Assembly (NCBI RefSeq): GCF_900109775.1
Contig: NZ_FOAX01000001.1
Location: 496,001 to 560,000 of the forward strand
Direction of reading: 5' to 3'
DNA from: Pseudoxanthomonas sp. GM95
GTDB lineage: Bacteria > Pseudomonadota > Gammaproteobacteria > Xanthomonadales > Xanthomonadaceae
Length of the DNA: 64,000 nt
Both the position numbers and the translations under genes were made by a program. Of the stretch, positions 40,942 to 52,038 are shown in pieces (positions within the stretch are counted from its first letter, which is position 1; each line of letters opens with the position of its first letter). The notes beneath the pieces are model-generated. The model ran no database searches, was not told the DNA's origin, and was given only the letters and a program-made list of their open reading frames with translations.

Positions 40942-42555
40942 TTACTTGGCTGTGGCTGGTTCCAGCGTGGACAGGTATTGCGGCGGCGTGCGGGCCAAGG
41001 TGCGCTGCTCGTAGTCGTAACCGAACGCGATCAGCTTGGCCTCGCTCCACGCGGTCCCGATGAACAGCAGGCCCAGCGGCAGCCCGCGGCTCTGACCCAT
41101 TGGCACGCTCAGGCTGGGGTAGCCGGCCACTGCGGCCGCGCCATAGCCGGCGCCGGGAAAGGGATCCTTGAACGCCGGGTCGGTGCGCCAGGCCGGGCCG
41201 GTCGAGGCGGCGATCAGGGCATCGAGCTTCTGCGCCTTCAGCGCCGCATCGATGCCTTCCGGGCCGGCCAGGCGCTTGATCCGCGAACGGGCCTGGATGT
41301 AGGCCGGATCATTCAGGCCGCCCATCGCCGCGGATTGTTCGAACAGATCCTGGCCGAACAGCCCGAGTTCTTCGTGGGCGTGTTGCTGGTTGAAGCCGAT
41401 CAGCTGCTGCAGCGAAGTGAGCGGCGCGTCGCGACTGGTGAGGTAGCGCGCCAGGCCGTTCTTGAACTCGGTCTTGAGCACCAGCAGCTCGTCGTCGTCC
41501 CACTGACCGGCGGTCGGGATCTCGGCGTCGACCACGGTGGCGCCGGCGGCGCGCAGGGTGGCGACCGCGCCTTCCATCGCCTTGGCCACGTCCGGGCTGA
41601 AGTTGAAGCTGCTGCGGACCACGCCGATGCGCGCGCCCTTCAGGCCGCCCGGGCGCAGCCGCGCCTGGTAATCCAGTGGCGCGTTGAGCGTGGCGTAGCC
41701 GGTGGTGGCGTCGGCGGCATCGCGACCGGCCATCACCGAGAGCAGGGTGGCGGCATCGGCGACGGTACGGGTGATCGGGCCGGCAGTGTCCTGGCTCCAC
41801 GAGATCGGCACGATGCCGTCGCGGCTGACCAGGCCGACGGTGGGCTTCAAGCCGACCACGCCGCTGACCGAGGCCGGGCAGATGATGCTGCCGTCGGTCT
41901 CGGTACCGACCGTGGCCGCGGCCAGGTTGGCCGACGCGGCCACGCCGCTGCCGGCGCTGGAGCCGCAGGGATTGCGATCCAGCACGTAGGGATTGTGGGT
42001 CTGGCCGCCGACGCCGCTCCAGCCCGAGATCGAATCGCTGGCGCGGAAATTCGCCCACTCGGAGAGGTTGGTCTTGCCCAGGATCACCGCGCCGGCCTCG
42101 CGCAGGCGCTTGACCAGGAAGGCATCCTGCTTCGGGCGGAAATCCTTGAGTGCCATCGAGCCCGCGGTGGTGGCCATCGGCGTGGCGTCGATGTTGTCCT
42201 TGAGCAGGATCGGGATGCCCTGCAGCGGCCCGCGCACGGTGCCGCTCTCGCGCTCACGGTCGCGCAGGGCGGCCTCGGTCATCGCGTCGGGATTGAGCTG
42301 GATCACCGCGTTGAGCTTGGGGCCGGCGCGGTCAACCTGGGCGATGCGGTCCAGGTAAGCGCGGGTCAGGGTGCGGCTGTCCAGTTCGCCGGCCTGCATG
42401 CGCTGCTGCAGCTGGGCGATGGTCTGCTCGGCGTAGAGGAAATTGGCCGGTGCCGGCGTGGCTTCGCGCGAGGCGGTGGCCGGGACCGAACACGCCGCCA
42501 GGGCCAGGCTGAGAAGCAGCGGGCATGACAGGGACAGCGCAGGCCAGGCACGCAT
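40942..42555 (-). CDS. Amidase-signature family lipoprotein
   Basis: 537 residues. A signal peptide ends in the lipobox LALAAC (Cys22), so a membrane-anchored envelope protein is predicted. The Ser-cisSer-Lys triad of the amidase signature family is visible: Lys119 (ILLKDN), Ser199 (CGSSAGSG) and nucleophile Ser223 (DGSIICPAS). It is not a GatA subunit, given the signal peptide and lack of gatBC. The substrate is unknown; peptide or small amides are possible. Confidence 0.88.
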   Translation of the reverse strand: MRAWPALSLSCPLLLSLALAACSVPATASREATPAPANFLYAEQTIAQLQQRMQAGELDSRTLTRAYLDRIAQVDRAGPKLNAVIQLNPDAMTEAALRDRERESGTVRGPLQGIPILLKDNIDATPMATTAGSMALKDFRPKQDAFLVKRLREAGAVILGKTNLSEWANFRASDSISGWSGVGGQTHNPYVLDRNPCGSSAGSGVAASANLAAATVGTETDGSIICPASVSGVVGLKPTVGLVSRDGIVPISWSQDTAGPITRTVADAATLLSVMAGRDAADATTGYATLNAPLDYQARLRPGGLKGARIGVVRSSFNFSPDVAKAMEGAVATLRAAGATVVDAEIPTAGQWDDDELLVLKTEFKNGLARYLTSRDAPLTSLQQLIGFNQQHAHEELGLFGQDLFEQSAAMGGLNDPAYIQARSRIKRLAGPEGIDAALKAQKLDALIAASTGPAWRTDPAFKDPFPGAGYGAAAVAGYPSLSVPMGQSRGLPLGLLFIGTAWSEAKLIAFGYDYEQRTLARTPPQYLSTLEPATAK

Positions 42556-42616
42556 CGGGGATATTCCAGAACAGGGATCGGCGCAGGCTAAACGCTTGCG
42601 GGCCGGGCGTGCAACG

Positions 42617-43090
42617 TCAGTGGCGACGCCGACGCAGCAGGTCGCAGGCCAGGATGGCCACGACCAGCAGGTTGATGATGACCACCGCCCAGGTGTGCCA
42701 GCCCGGATGCCGGATCAGCGCGTACATATCGAAGGGCAGGTAGACGGCCGTGCCGACGCAGCCCAGCCACGAGGCCCAGGCCTTGGCCCGCCACAAACCC
42801 CAGGCTTCCACCAGGCGCCAGATGGCGTAGATGGCGACCACGGCCACCGCCAGGTGGACCGCTTCGGGACTGATGGCTTTGAGCAGCGAGGGCAGGGTGC
42901 CGTGCTCGGGATCAAGATTGAAGCGGGCGATCATCTCGTGGATGAAGCGCCGGATGGGGTCGGGCCCCATCACTTCCAGGCTGGCGCCTGCAATCAGGGC
43001 CAGCAGGCCCTTGGCCAGTTCGAACAGCGCCAGCGCGTGCAATCCCGGATGCGCATGCGGATCCGGGTCGTAGGGGCGTTGCGGGTGCAT
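42617..43090 (-). CDS. DUF2127-family membrane protein
   Basis: 157 residues. Three to four hydrophobic stretches (about 18-37, 78-94, 104-122 and 132-150) and the pattern LHALALFELAKGLLALIAG with a later IYAIWRLVEAWGLWR match the DUF2127 family as I remember it. The start is rich in His and Pro. No function is known. It lies between the amidase and typA on the same strand. Confidence 0.7.
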   Translation of the reverse strand: MHPQRPYDPDPHAHPGLHALALFELAKGLLALIAGASLEVMGPDPIRRFIHEMIARFNLDPEHGTLPSLLKAISPEAVHLAVAVVAIYAIWRLVEAWGLWRAKAWASWLGCVGTAVYLPFDMYALIRHPGWHTWAVVIINLLVVAILACDLLRRRRH

Positions 43091-43121
43091 CGAACGGACG
43101 AAGGGCCGTGTTGCGAGGCGA

Positions 43122-44951
43122 TCAGGCGGCGCGCGAGGCGCGCTTGCGATCGCTTTCGGTCAGGAACTTCTTGCGCAGGCGGATTTCCTTCGGCGTGATC
43201 TCGACCAGCTCGTCGTCGTCGATGAAGTCCAGGGCCTGCTCCAGCGAGAACTTGATCGCCGGGGTCAGGGCGATCGCGTCGTCCTTACCCGAAGCACGCA
43301 TGTTGGTCAGCGGCTTGGTCTTGATCGCGTTGACGGTCAGGTCGTTGTCCTTGGAGTGGATCCCGATCAGCTGGCCTTCGTACACGTTGTCGCCTTCGGC
43401 GGCGAACAGCTTGCCGCGTTCCTGCAGCGGTCCGAGCGAGTAGGCCGGCGTGGCGCCCGGGGCGTTGGCGATCATCACGCCGTTCAGGCGCTTGGCGATC
43501 GCGCCCTGTTCCTTCGGACCGTAATGGTCGAACACGTGGAACAGCAGGCCGCCGCCCTGGGTCAGGGTCTTGAACTCGTTCTGGAAGCCGATCAGGCCAC
43601 GCGCCGGGATTTCATAGTCCAGGCGCACGCGACCCTTGCCGTCCGGCTCCATGTTCTTGAGCTGGGCCTTGCGGGTGCCGAGCTTTTCCATGACGCCGCC
43701 CTGGTGGATTTCTTCCACGTCGATCACCAGCTGCTCGATCGGCTCCATCATCTGGCCGTCGATCTCCTTGATGATCACTTCCGGGCGCGACACGGCCAGC
43801 TCGTAGCCTTCGCGACGCATGTTCTCGATCAGCACCGACAGGTGCAGCTCGCCGCGGCCGGAGACCAGGAACTTGTCCGCGTCTTCCAGCTGCTCGACCT
43901 TCAGCGCCACGTTGTGCACGGTCTCGCGCTCCAGGCGGTCCTTCAGCTGGCGGCTGGTCAGGAACTTGCCGCCCGAGAGGTCCTTGTTGCCGGCGAACGG
44001 CGAGTTGTTCACCTGGAAGGTCATCGAGATGGTCGGCTCGTCGACGGTCAGGGCCGGCAGCGCTTCGGGGGTGTCCAGGGCGCAGATGGTGTCGGAGATC
44101 GTCAGCTCCTGGATGCCCGAGATGGCGACGATGTCACCGGCCTCGGCGCTGTCCTGCTCGATGCGCTCCAGGCCCAGGAAGCCCAGCACCTGCAGCACCT
44201 TGCCCTGGCGCTTCTTGCCTTCGCGGTTGATGACCGAGACGGGCATGTTCTTCTTCAGGGTGCCGCGCTGGATGCGGCCGATGCCGATCACGCCCACGAA
44301 GTTGTTGTAGTCCAGCTGGCTGATGCGCATCTGGAAGGCGCCGTCCGGGTCGACTTCCGGCTTGGGCGCGTGCTTCATGATCGCTTCGTACAGCGGGGTC
44401 ATGTCGCCGCTGCGCACGGTGTCTTCCAGGCCGGCGTAGCCGTTCAGGGCCGAGGCGTAAACGATCGGGAAGTCCATCTGCTCGGGCGTGGCGCCCAGGC
44501 GGTCGAACAGGTCCCACACCTGCTCCACGACCCACTCGGGGCGCGAACCGGGGCGATCGACCTTGTTGATGACCACGATCGGCTTGAAGCCCATCGCGAA
44601 GGCCTTCTGGGTCACGAAGCGGGTCTGCGGCATCGGGCCGTCCATGGCGTCAACCAGGATCAGCACGGTGTCGACCATCGACAGCACGCGCTCGACCTCA
44701 CCGCCGAAGTCGGCGTGGCCGGGGGTGTCGACGATGTTGATGCGGTTGCCCTGCCAGGTGATGGCGGTGTTCTTGGCCAGGATCGTGATGCCACGTTCCT
44801 TTTCCTGGTCGTTGCTGTCCATCACGCGCTCTGCGAGCACGGTGCGCTCAGACAACGTGCCGGACTGCTTGAGCAGCTGGTCGACGAGGGTGGTTTTACC
44901 GTGGTCGACGTGCGCGACGATGGCGATATTGCGGAGATTTTCGATGGACAT
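43122..44951 (-). CDS. typA: GTPase TypA/BipA
   Basis: 609 residues. A ribosome-associated translational GTPase needed for 50S assembly at low temperature and stress. Motifs: [43 protein letters not shown]; the EF-G-like domains and the C-terminal BipA-specific domain follow. It is divergent from the cyclophilin gene, with a 105-base intergenic region. Confidence 0.97.
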   Translation of the reverse strand: MSIENLRNIAIVAHVDHGKTTLVDQLLKQSGTLSERTVLAERVMDSNDQEKERGITILAKNTAITWQGNRINIVDTPGHADFGGEVERVLSMVDTVLILVDAMDGPMPQTRFVTQKAFAMGFKPIVVINKVDRPGSRPEWVVEQVWDLFDRLGATPEQMDFPIVYASALNGYAGLEDTVRSGDMTPLYEAIMKHAPKPEVDPDGAFQMRISQLDYNNFVGVIGIGRIQRGTLKKNMPVSVINREGKKRQGKVLQVLGFLGLERIEQDSAEAGDIVAISGIQELTISDTICALDTPEALPALTVDEPTISMTFQVNNSPFAGNKDLSGGKFLTSRQLKDRLERETVHNVALKVEQLEDADKFLVSGRGELHLSVLIENMRREGYELAVSRPEVIIKEIDGQMMEPIEQLVIDVEEIHQGGVMEKLGTRKAQLKNMEPDGKGRVRLDYEIPARGLIGFQNEFKTLTQGGGLLFHVFDHYGPKEQGAIAKRLNGVMIANAPGATPAYSLGPLQERGKLFAAEGDNVYEGQLIGIHSKDNDLTVNAIKTKPLTNMRASGKDDAIALTPAIKFSLEQALDFIDDDELVEITPKEIRLRKKFLTESDRKRASRAA

Positions 44952-45056
44952 GCGTCGGCGGGCGCGCTGGTCTGCACGCAGGGCTAGGGAGGGAAGCGCG
45001 TATTATAGCCGGTTACCGCCCAGTACCGGGCTGCTCGCTCCAAAGGAGTCCCCAAG

Positions 45057-45551
<495 letters not shown>

Positions 45552-45566
45552 TCCGGCTCCGACGCG

Positions 45567-45612
45567 CCGGCGCGACCGCAAGTAGACCTTTGGTTGAACA
45601 CGGTCGCGCCGG
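45567..45612 (+). terminator. 12-bp inverted repeat between ppiB and mdh
   Basis: CCGGCGCGACCG (45567-45578) is exactly complementary to CGGTCGCGCCGG (45601-45612), with a 22-base loop. There is no U-tract. It lies just upstream of the mdh -10 box, so it could be a ppiB terminator or a regulator site. Confidence 0.5.
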
Positions 45613-45619
45613 GCCTGCG

Positions 45620-45628
45620 TGCTAAAAT
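45620..45628 (+). promoter_or_regulatory. Extended -10 promoter of mdh
   Basis: TGC-TAAAAT at 45620-45628 gives a predicted start near 45635 and a leader of about 180 bases. TTGAAC at 45594-45599 is 23 bases upstream, too far for a normal -35. Confidence 0.5.
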
Positions 45629-45631
45629 TCC

Positions 45632-46804
<1,173 letters not shown>

Positions 46805-46831
46805 TCCAGCGCTGACACAGGTGTCATGAAG

Positions 46832-46863
46832 CGCCGGGCCGTAAGGTCCGGCGTTTTTGTTTG
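46832..46863 (+). terminator. Intrinsic terminator after mdh
   Basis: CGCCGGGCC (46832-46840) pairs with GGTCCGGCG (46845-46853; one G-U) around GTAA, then TTTTTGTTTT. Confidence 0.88.
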
Positions 46864-46959
46864 TGCGCGCGTCGGGTGAGACCAAGGTCGAAACGCGATC
46901 GCGGCGCGCGCCGACTACGCTGCCAGGCAGACCAACGACGTGGAACCGGGAGGGTTTCG

Positions 46960-48594
46960 ATGTCGCACGATGCCTATACGCAGGGCCTGGAGCGCAATCG
47001 CGCCAACTACACGTCGCTGTCGCCGCTGAGTTTCCTGCGCAAGGCGGCGCAGGTGCATCCGCAGCGCGTGGCGTTGATCCACGGCGAGCGTCGCCTGACC
47101 TGGAGCGAGGAATACGCGCGTTGCCGAAGGCTGGCTTCGGCGCTGCACGATTGGGGCATCGGGCGCGGCGATACCGTGGCGGCGATGCTGGCCAACACGC
47201 CGGCGATGTTCGAGCTGCACTACGGGCCGGCGATGCTGGGCGCGGTGGTCAACACGCTCAACACGCGTCTGGATGCGGCCACGATCGCCTTCATGCTCGA
47301 CTACGCGCAGGCGAAGGTCTTGTTCACCGATCGCGAATTCGCACCGGTGGTCGCGCAGGCGCTGGCGTTGTGCAAGCAAGCGCCACGCGTGATCGATGTG
47401 GACGACGCGGAAGTGACCGCTGGCGATTTCCTCGGCGAAATCGAATACGAAGCCTTCATCGCCGGTGGCGATGCCGCATTCGAGATGGCGCTGCCCGAGG
47501 ACGAGTGGGATGCGATCTCGCTCAACTACACCTCCGGCACCACCGGCGATCCGAAGGGCGTGGTCTATCACCATCGCGGCGCGTATTTGAATGCGGTGGC
47601 CAACATCATCGACTGGTCGATGCCGCCGCATCCGGTGTACCTGTGGACGCTGCCGATGTTCCACTGCAACGGCTGGTGTTTCCCGTGGACGATGGCGGCC
47701 GTCGCCGGCACGCAGGTGTGCCTGCGCAGGTTCGATCCCAAGCGCGTGTTCGAGCTGATGCGCGAACACGGCGTCACCCACTATTGCGGCGCACCGATCG
47801 TGCATAGCGCGCTGGTCGCCGCACCTGCCGAATGGAAGCAGGGCTTGAGCGGCGTGCAGGCGCAGGTGGCCGGTGCGGCACCCCCGGCGGCGGTGATCGA
47901 AGGCATGGAGCGCATGGGCTTCCATATCACCCATGTGTATGGATTGACCGAGGTCTATGGCCCCGCGTCGCTGTGCCAGCCGAAGGACGAGTGGGCTGCG
48001 CTGGGCATCGCCGAACGTGCCGACCTCAACAGTCGCCAGGGCGTGGCCTGCCTGCTGCAGGAAGACATGCAGGTGCTCGATCCGCAGACGCTGCAGCCGG
48101 TGCCGTGGGACGGGCAGGCGATCGGCGAGATCATGTATCGCGGCAACATCACCATGAAGGGCTACCTGGGCAATCCACGCGCGACGCAAGCCGCGTTCGA
48201 GGGCGGCTGGTTTCATACCGGCGATCTGGCGGTGGTGTATCCCGATGGCTACGTCAAAATCCGCGATCGCTCCAAGGACGTGATCATCTCCGGTGGCGAG
48301 AACATCTCCTCGATCGAAGTGGAAGATGCGCTGTGTCGTCATCCAGCGGTGATGGCCGCGGCCGTGGTCGCGCGCCCCGACGAGAAGTGGGGCGAAACCC
48401 CGTGCGCTTTCATCGAACTGAAGTCCGGCAGCGACGCGCCGGCCTCCGATGCGTTGCAGCAGTACTGCAAGACCCATCTGGCCGGCTTCAAGGTGCCGCG
48501 CGCCTTCGTGTTCGGCGAGTTGCCGCGCACCTCCACCGGCAAGGTGCAGAAGTACCTGCTGCGCGAGCGCGCCAAGGAGCTTCCACCTGCCTGA
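46960..48594 (+). CDS. AMP-binding acyl-CoA synthetase (medium-chain/AlkK-like)
   Basis: 544 residues from the ATG at 46960 with GGGAGGG upstream. It should activate a carboxylic acid to its CoA thioester via an acyl-adenylate. ANL-family motifs: YTSGTTGDPKGVVYHHRG (P-loop), GLTEVYGPAS, YPDGYVKIRDRSKDVIISGG and the catalytic Lys in RTSTGKVQKYLLRE. Length and wording resemble medium-chain (AlkK) or related DmdB-type ligases; the substrate is not determinable. 88 bases before prpE. Confidence 0.88.
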   Translation: MSHDAYTQGLERNRANYTSLSPLSFLRKAAQVHPQRVALIHGERRLTWSEEYARCRRLASALHDWGIGRGDTVAAMLANTPAMFELHYGPAMLGAVVNTLNTRLDAATIAFMLDYAQAKVLFTDREFAPVVAQALALCKQAPRVIDVDDAEVTAGDFLGEIEYEAFIAGGDAAFEMALPEDEWDAISLNYTSGTTGDPKGVVYHHRGAYLNAVANIIDWSMPPHPVYLWTLPMFHCNGWCFPWTMAAVAGTQVCLRRFDPKRVFELMREHGVTHYCGAPIVHSALVAAPAEWKQGLSGVQAQVAGAAPPAAVIEGMERMGFHITHVYGLTEVYGPASLCQPKDEWAALGIAERADLNSRQGVACLLQEDMQVLDPQTLQPVPWDGQAIGEIMYRGNITMKGYLGNPRATQAAFEGGWFHTGDLAVVYPDGYVKIRDRSKDVIISGGENISSIEVEDALCRHPAVMAAAVVARPDEKWGETPCAFIELKSGSDAPASDALQQYCKTHLAGFKVPRAFVFGELPRTSTGKVQKYLLRERAKELPPA

Positions 48595-48682
48595 GTGACG
48601 CGCTGCAGCTTCGACCATCGTCCAAAGGTGAGGCTGTCGGGGCGGCCCTATGCTCGTGGCATCGGTCCAGGGAGGCGCTGCA

Positions 48683-50584
48683 ATGTCGTACGAAGAGGTT
48701 TATCGCCGATCCATCGAGCAGCCCGAGGCCTTCTGGGCAGAGGAAGCCAAGGCGATCCACTGGCACGTGCCGCCGCAACAGATCCTGGATTATTCCAAGC
48801 CGCCGTTTCGCAAGTGGTTCGTCGGTGGGAAGACCAATCTTTGCTACAACGCGATCGACCGGCATCTCGACGCACGCCCGGACCAGCTTGCGTTGGTGGT
48901 GGTCTCCACCGAGACCAACGGTACGCGTGAGATCACCTACCGGCAGCTGCACGAGGAAGTGAATGCCTTCGCGGCGGTGATCCAGCAGCTGGGCGTCGGG
49001 CGCGGCGATCGCGTGGTGGTGTACATGCCCAACATGGCCGAGGCCGTGTTCGCGATGCTGGCGTGCGCGCGCATTGGCGCGGTGCACTCGGTGGTGTTTG
49101 GTGGCTTCGCCGCGCACAACCTGGCGCTGCGCATCGATGACGCCAAGCCGAAGCTGCTGATCGCGGCCGATGCGGGCAGCCGCGGTGGCAAGGTGATTCC
49201 GTACAAGCCGCTCATCGATGCGGCCTGCGCCGAGGCGCAGTTCCCGCCGCCGAAGGTGTTGATCGTCTCGCGCGATCTGGATCCGGCCGAGCCGAAGGTC
49301 GCCGGGCGCGACGAGGATTACGCCACGTTGCGTGCGCAGGTTGAAGGTGCGCAGGTACCGGTGGCTTGGCTGGAATCCAACGAGCCGGCGTATCTGCTCT
49401 ATACCTCCGGTACCACCGGCAAGCCCAAGGGCGTGCAGCGCGATGTCGGCGGTTATGCGGTGGCGATGGCGCAATCGATGCGCACCATTTTCGACTGCGG
49501 CCCGGGCCAGGTGATGTTCTCCACCTCGGACGTGGGTTGGGCCGTGGGCCATTCGTACAACGTGTATGGGCCGCTGATCGGTGGCTGTACCGCGATCCTT
49601 TACGAAGGCCTGCCGATCAATCCCGATGCCGGCATCTGGTGGGCGCTGTGCGAGCAGTACGGCGTGCGCACGATGTTCTCCTCGCCCACCGCGATCCGCG
49701 TGCTGAAGAAGCACGACGTGGATTTCATCCGCCGCCACGATCTATCCGAACTCAAGTACCTGTTCCTGGCCGGCGAGCCGCTGGACGAACCCACGGCGCA
49801 CTGGATCACCGATGCGCTGCGCAAGCCGGTGATCGACAACTACTGGCAGACCGAAACCGGCTGGCCGGCGCTGACGCTGTTGCCCGGACTGGACATGAAA
49901 CCACTGCGTTTCGGCTCGCCGGGCTTTCCGAATCTTGGCTACAAGATGAAGATCATCGACGAGGCCACTGGCGAAGAAGTCGCGCCCAATCAGAAGGGCG
50001 TGCTGGTGATGCAGCCGCCGCTGCCGCCGGGCTGCATGACCACCATCTGGAACGATGACCAGCGTTTCATCGACAGCTACTTCAGTCACTTCAAGGAACT
50101 GCTGTACAGCTCGCTGGACTGGGCGATCAAGGACGCCGATGGCTACACCTTCATCCAGGGCCGCACCGATGACGTGATCAACGTGGCCGGCCATCGCCTG
50201 GGGACGCGCGAGATCGAGGAATCGGTGTCCGGCTTCAGCGGCGTGGCCGAAGCGGCCGTGGTGGGCGTGATCGATGAATTGAAGGGGCAGGTGCCGGTGG
50301 TGTTCGCCACGCTGCGCCAGGCCACCGATGAAACCGATGCGCGCAACCAGGCCGCCGACGGCATGCGCAAGATCGTCGAGACCGACCTGGGCGCGGTCGC
50401 GCGGCCGGCGCGGGTCTACATCGTCAACGCGTTGCCCAAGACGCGCTCGGGCAAGCTGCTGCGGCGTTCGATCCAGGCGCTGGCGCAGGGCAGCGATCCG
50501 GGTGATCTGTCGACGCTGGACGATCCCGGTGCGCTGGAAGAAGTGCGTCGTGCGTTGAGCCGCGGGCCCGACTCGGGCGCCTGA
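48683..50584 (+). CDS. prpE: Propionyl-CoA synthetase
   Basis: 633 residues from the ATG at 48683 (MSYEEVYRRSIEQPEAFW); GGGAGG is the ribosome-binding site. It activates propionate for the methylcitrate cycle. ACS-type motifs: LLYTSGTTGKPKGVQRD, NYWQTETGWP, GRTDDVINVAGHRLGTREIE, and the C-terminal RSGKLLRRS with the catalytic, acetylatable Lys. The GWP motif and start resemble PrpE more than Acs. The prp context supports this. Confidence 0.9.
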   Translation: MSYEEVYRRSIEQPEAFWAEEAKAIHWHVPPQQILDYSKPPFRKWFVGGKTNLCYNAIDRHLDARPDQLALVVVSTETNGTREITYRQLHEEVNAFAAVIQQLGVGRGDRVVVYMPNMAEAVFAMLACARIGAVHSVVFGGFAAHNLALRIDDAKPKLLIAADAGSRGGKVIPYKPLIDAACAEAQFPPPKVLIVSRDLDPAEPKVAGRDEDYATLRAQVEGAQVPVAWLESNEPAYLLYTSGTTGKPKGVQRDVGGYAVAMAQSMRTIFDCGPGQVMFSTSDVGWAVGHSYNVYGPLIGGCTAILYEGLPINPDAGIWWALCEQYGVRTMFSSPTAIRVLKKHDVDFIRRHDLSELKYLFLAGEPLDEPTAHWITDALRKPVIDNYWQTETGWPALTLLPGLDMKPLRFGSPGFPNLGYKMKIIDEATGEEVAPNQKGVLVMQPPLPPGCMTTIWNDDQRFIDSYFSHFKELLYSSLDWAIKDADGYTFIQGRTDDVINVAGHRLGTREIEESVSGFSGVAEAAVVGVIDELKGQVPVVFATLRQATDETDARNQAADGMRKIVETDLGAVARPARVYIVNALPKTRSGKLLRRSIQALAQGSDPGDLSTLDDPGALEEVRRALSRGPDSGA

Positions 50585-50614
50585 GTCGTTGCGGGGGCCG
50601 CTCTGCGTGGCCTC

Positions 50615-50670
50615 GGGCCATCAGTGGCGATGCGGCTTTCCCTGTAAAGCGCTATCGCCGCTGATGGCCC
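50615..50670. repeat. Long inverted repeat between convergent prpE and the HTH/citrate-synthase gene
   Basis: GGGCCATCAG (50615-50624) with CTGATGGCCC (50661-50670), then one G-U pair, then GGCGAT (50626-50631) with ATCGCC (50654-50659), make a 17-pair stem around a 22-base loop. Weaker CGTGG/CCACG arms extend outside it. Probably a bidirectional terminator; it lacks U-runs. It could also be a copy of a dispersed palindrome. Confidence 0.6.
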
Positions 50671-50705
50671 GGCGCCACGTAGACCGGTTCCCACAAAAAG
50701 CGGCA

Positions 50706-51917
50706 TCACGCATTTGGGCGCGCATTCGCCGCGCTCGGCGCCAGCCCGGTGTATTGCGCGCGCGGGCGGATCAGCTTGCCTAGCGTCTGTTGTTCCAGCA
50801 CGTGCGCCAGCCAACCGGCCAGGCGTCCGCACGCGAACAGGATCAACGCGGGCGCGGCGGGCAGGCCGTAGGCATAGCAGATGGTGGCCAGCATCAGGTC
50901 CACGTTCGGACGCAGGCCACTGACCTCGTGCGCGCGGGCGATCAGCGCTTCAACCTGTTCCATCTGCGGCGTATCGCCGGCATGGGCGCGCAGCATCGCC
51001 AGCAGCTCGGCTGCGCGCGGATCGCCGTGCGGATACAGCGCATGGCCGAAGCCGGGCAGGTCGTCGCCGCGCGCCCAGCGCGCTGTGACTTCATCAGCGC
51101 CAGCCTCCAGCAGCGCATAGGCGCGCGCGGTGGCACCGCCGTGGCGCGGCCCGGACAACGCCGCCAGGCCGCTGCAGACGGTGGCGTGCAGGTGCGCGCC
51201 GGTGGAGGCCACCACGCGCGCGGCGAAGGCCGAGACATTGAGTTCGTGATCGGCGCACAGCACCAATGCGGCGCGGACCAGTTCGGCCAGGGTGTCGTCG
51301 CCCGGCGCCCAGTGCCCGGCCAACTGCAGGTGGACCGGCGCGGCATCGGGCGCGGCGGCGATCAGCAGGGCGGCGTTCTGGCGTAGCAGCAAAGCGGCCA
51401 GCTCAAAGCGCACGGGCAGGGCGAGGTTGAACGAATGCCGCACGTCCAGCGCCAGCAGTGGCATGCAGGCCAGGGTGCGTTCCAGCGGGGGGAGGGCAGC
51501 ATTCGTGGCCAGCGGCGCCAGCAGTGCCGGCCAGGGCGCGGGCACTGCTGCGAACGGGTCATGCGGGCCGCAGTCCCAGAGCAGGCGCGCGGTGTCTTCC
51601 AGCGTGGCGCCAGCGCGGACCGCGGCCACGGCAGACTGGCCGCGGTAGTACGGGCCGTCGGGCTGGATCAGCGAGATCCGGGTTTCCAGCACCGGCAGGC
51701 CGCGGTCCAGGCTTTGCGCGGCCCCGCGTGCGGCGCCGCGGCCGGCCTTCTTGTTCTGTGCCAGGCGTTCGACCTCCTGGCGCCGGTACATGCGGCTGCG
51801 ATGGTCGGTGCCGGGGCGCGATTCCAGCAGACCGCGGCTGACGTAGGCATACAGCGTGGCCGTGGTGATGCCGAGCAGTTCGCAGGCCTGGCTGGCGGGG
51901 ATGAGGTCGTCGTCCAT
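50706..51917 (-). CDS. Helix-turn-helix / citrate-synthase-domain fusion protein, candidate prp regulator
   Basis: 403 residues from the ATG at 51917; a TTG at 51941 would add 8. Residues ~4-52 form a MerR/excisionase-like helix-turn-helix ([20 protein letters not shown], then [14 protein letters not shown]). Residues ~75-392 are a citrate-synthase fold with YRGQS at 91, HELN (His224), RHGGA (His259), GFGHALY (His292), NVD (Asp340) and IRPRAQYTG at the end. The His224/His292/Asp340 triad of citrate synthases is therefore present, as in PrpC downstream. It is divergent from prpB, with palindromes in between. Inference: a transcription factor using a citrate-synthase domain as sensor of 2-methylcitrate, propionyl-CoA or a related ligand; enzyme activity is possible. 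Confidence 0.85.
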   Translation of the reverse strand: MDDDLIPASQACELLGITTATLYAYVSRGLLESRPGTDHRSRMYRRQEVERLAQNKKAGRGAARGAAQSLDRGLPVLETRISLIQPDGPYYRGQSAVAAVRAGATLEDTARLLWDCGPHDPFAAVPAPWPALLAPLATNAALPPLERTLACMPLLALDVRHSFNLALPVRFELAALLLRQNAALLIAAAPDAAPVHLQLAGHWAPGDDTLAELVRAALVLCADHELNVSAFAARVVASTGAHLHATVCSGLAALSGPRHGGATARAYALLEAGADEVTARWARGDDLPGFGHALYPHGDPRAAELLAMLRAHAGDTPQMEQVEALIARAHEVSGLRPNVDLMLATICYAYGLPAAPALILFACGRLAGWLAHVLEQQTLGKLIRPRAQYTGLAPSAANARPNA

Positions 51918-51924
51918 CGAAAGG

Positions 51925-51952
51925 TTGATTGGTGCAATCAAGATTGATCAAT
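51925..51952. promoter_or_regulatory. Candidate operator: TTGAT/ATCAA palindromes upstream of prpB
   Basis: TTGATT (51925-51930) and AATCAA (51936-51941) form an inverted repeat with a 5-base spacer. Two bases further, ATTGATCAAT (51943-51952) is a perfect palindrome. Four TTGAT half-sites thus alternate in 28 bases, between the two divergent genes. It overlaps the leader of the fusion gene and lies 87 bases before prpB, so it could serve autoregulation and prpB control. Confidence 0.55.
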
Positions 51953-52038
51953 GCATTGGAGAGTGCCAGATTGCGCCACGCCCTGCGAGCGGCGCGCATG
52001 CCGGCTCGTTCGCACACACATATAGATGGAGTAAGGCC

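Noticed and set aside
40978-42528. Long plus-strand frame opposite the amidase, with similar ones opposite typA (43356-44987), kbl (60880-62280) and the acyl-CoA synthetase (46915-48618, minus)
   Set aside because: Each lies entirely over a gene with clear family motifs on the other strand.
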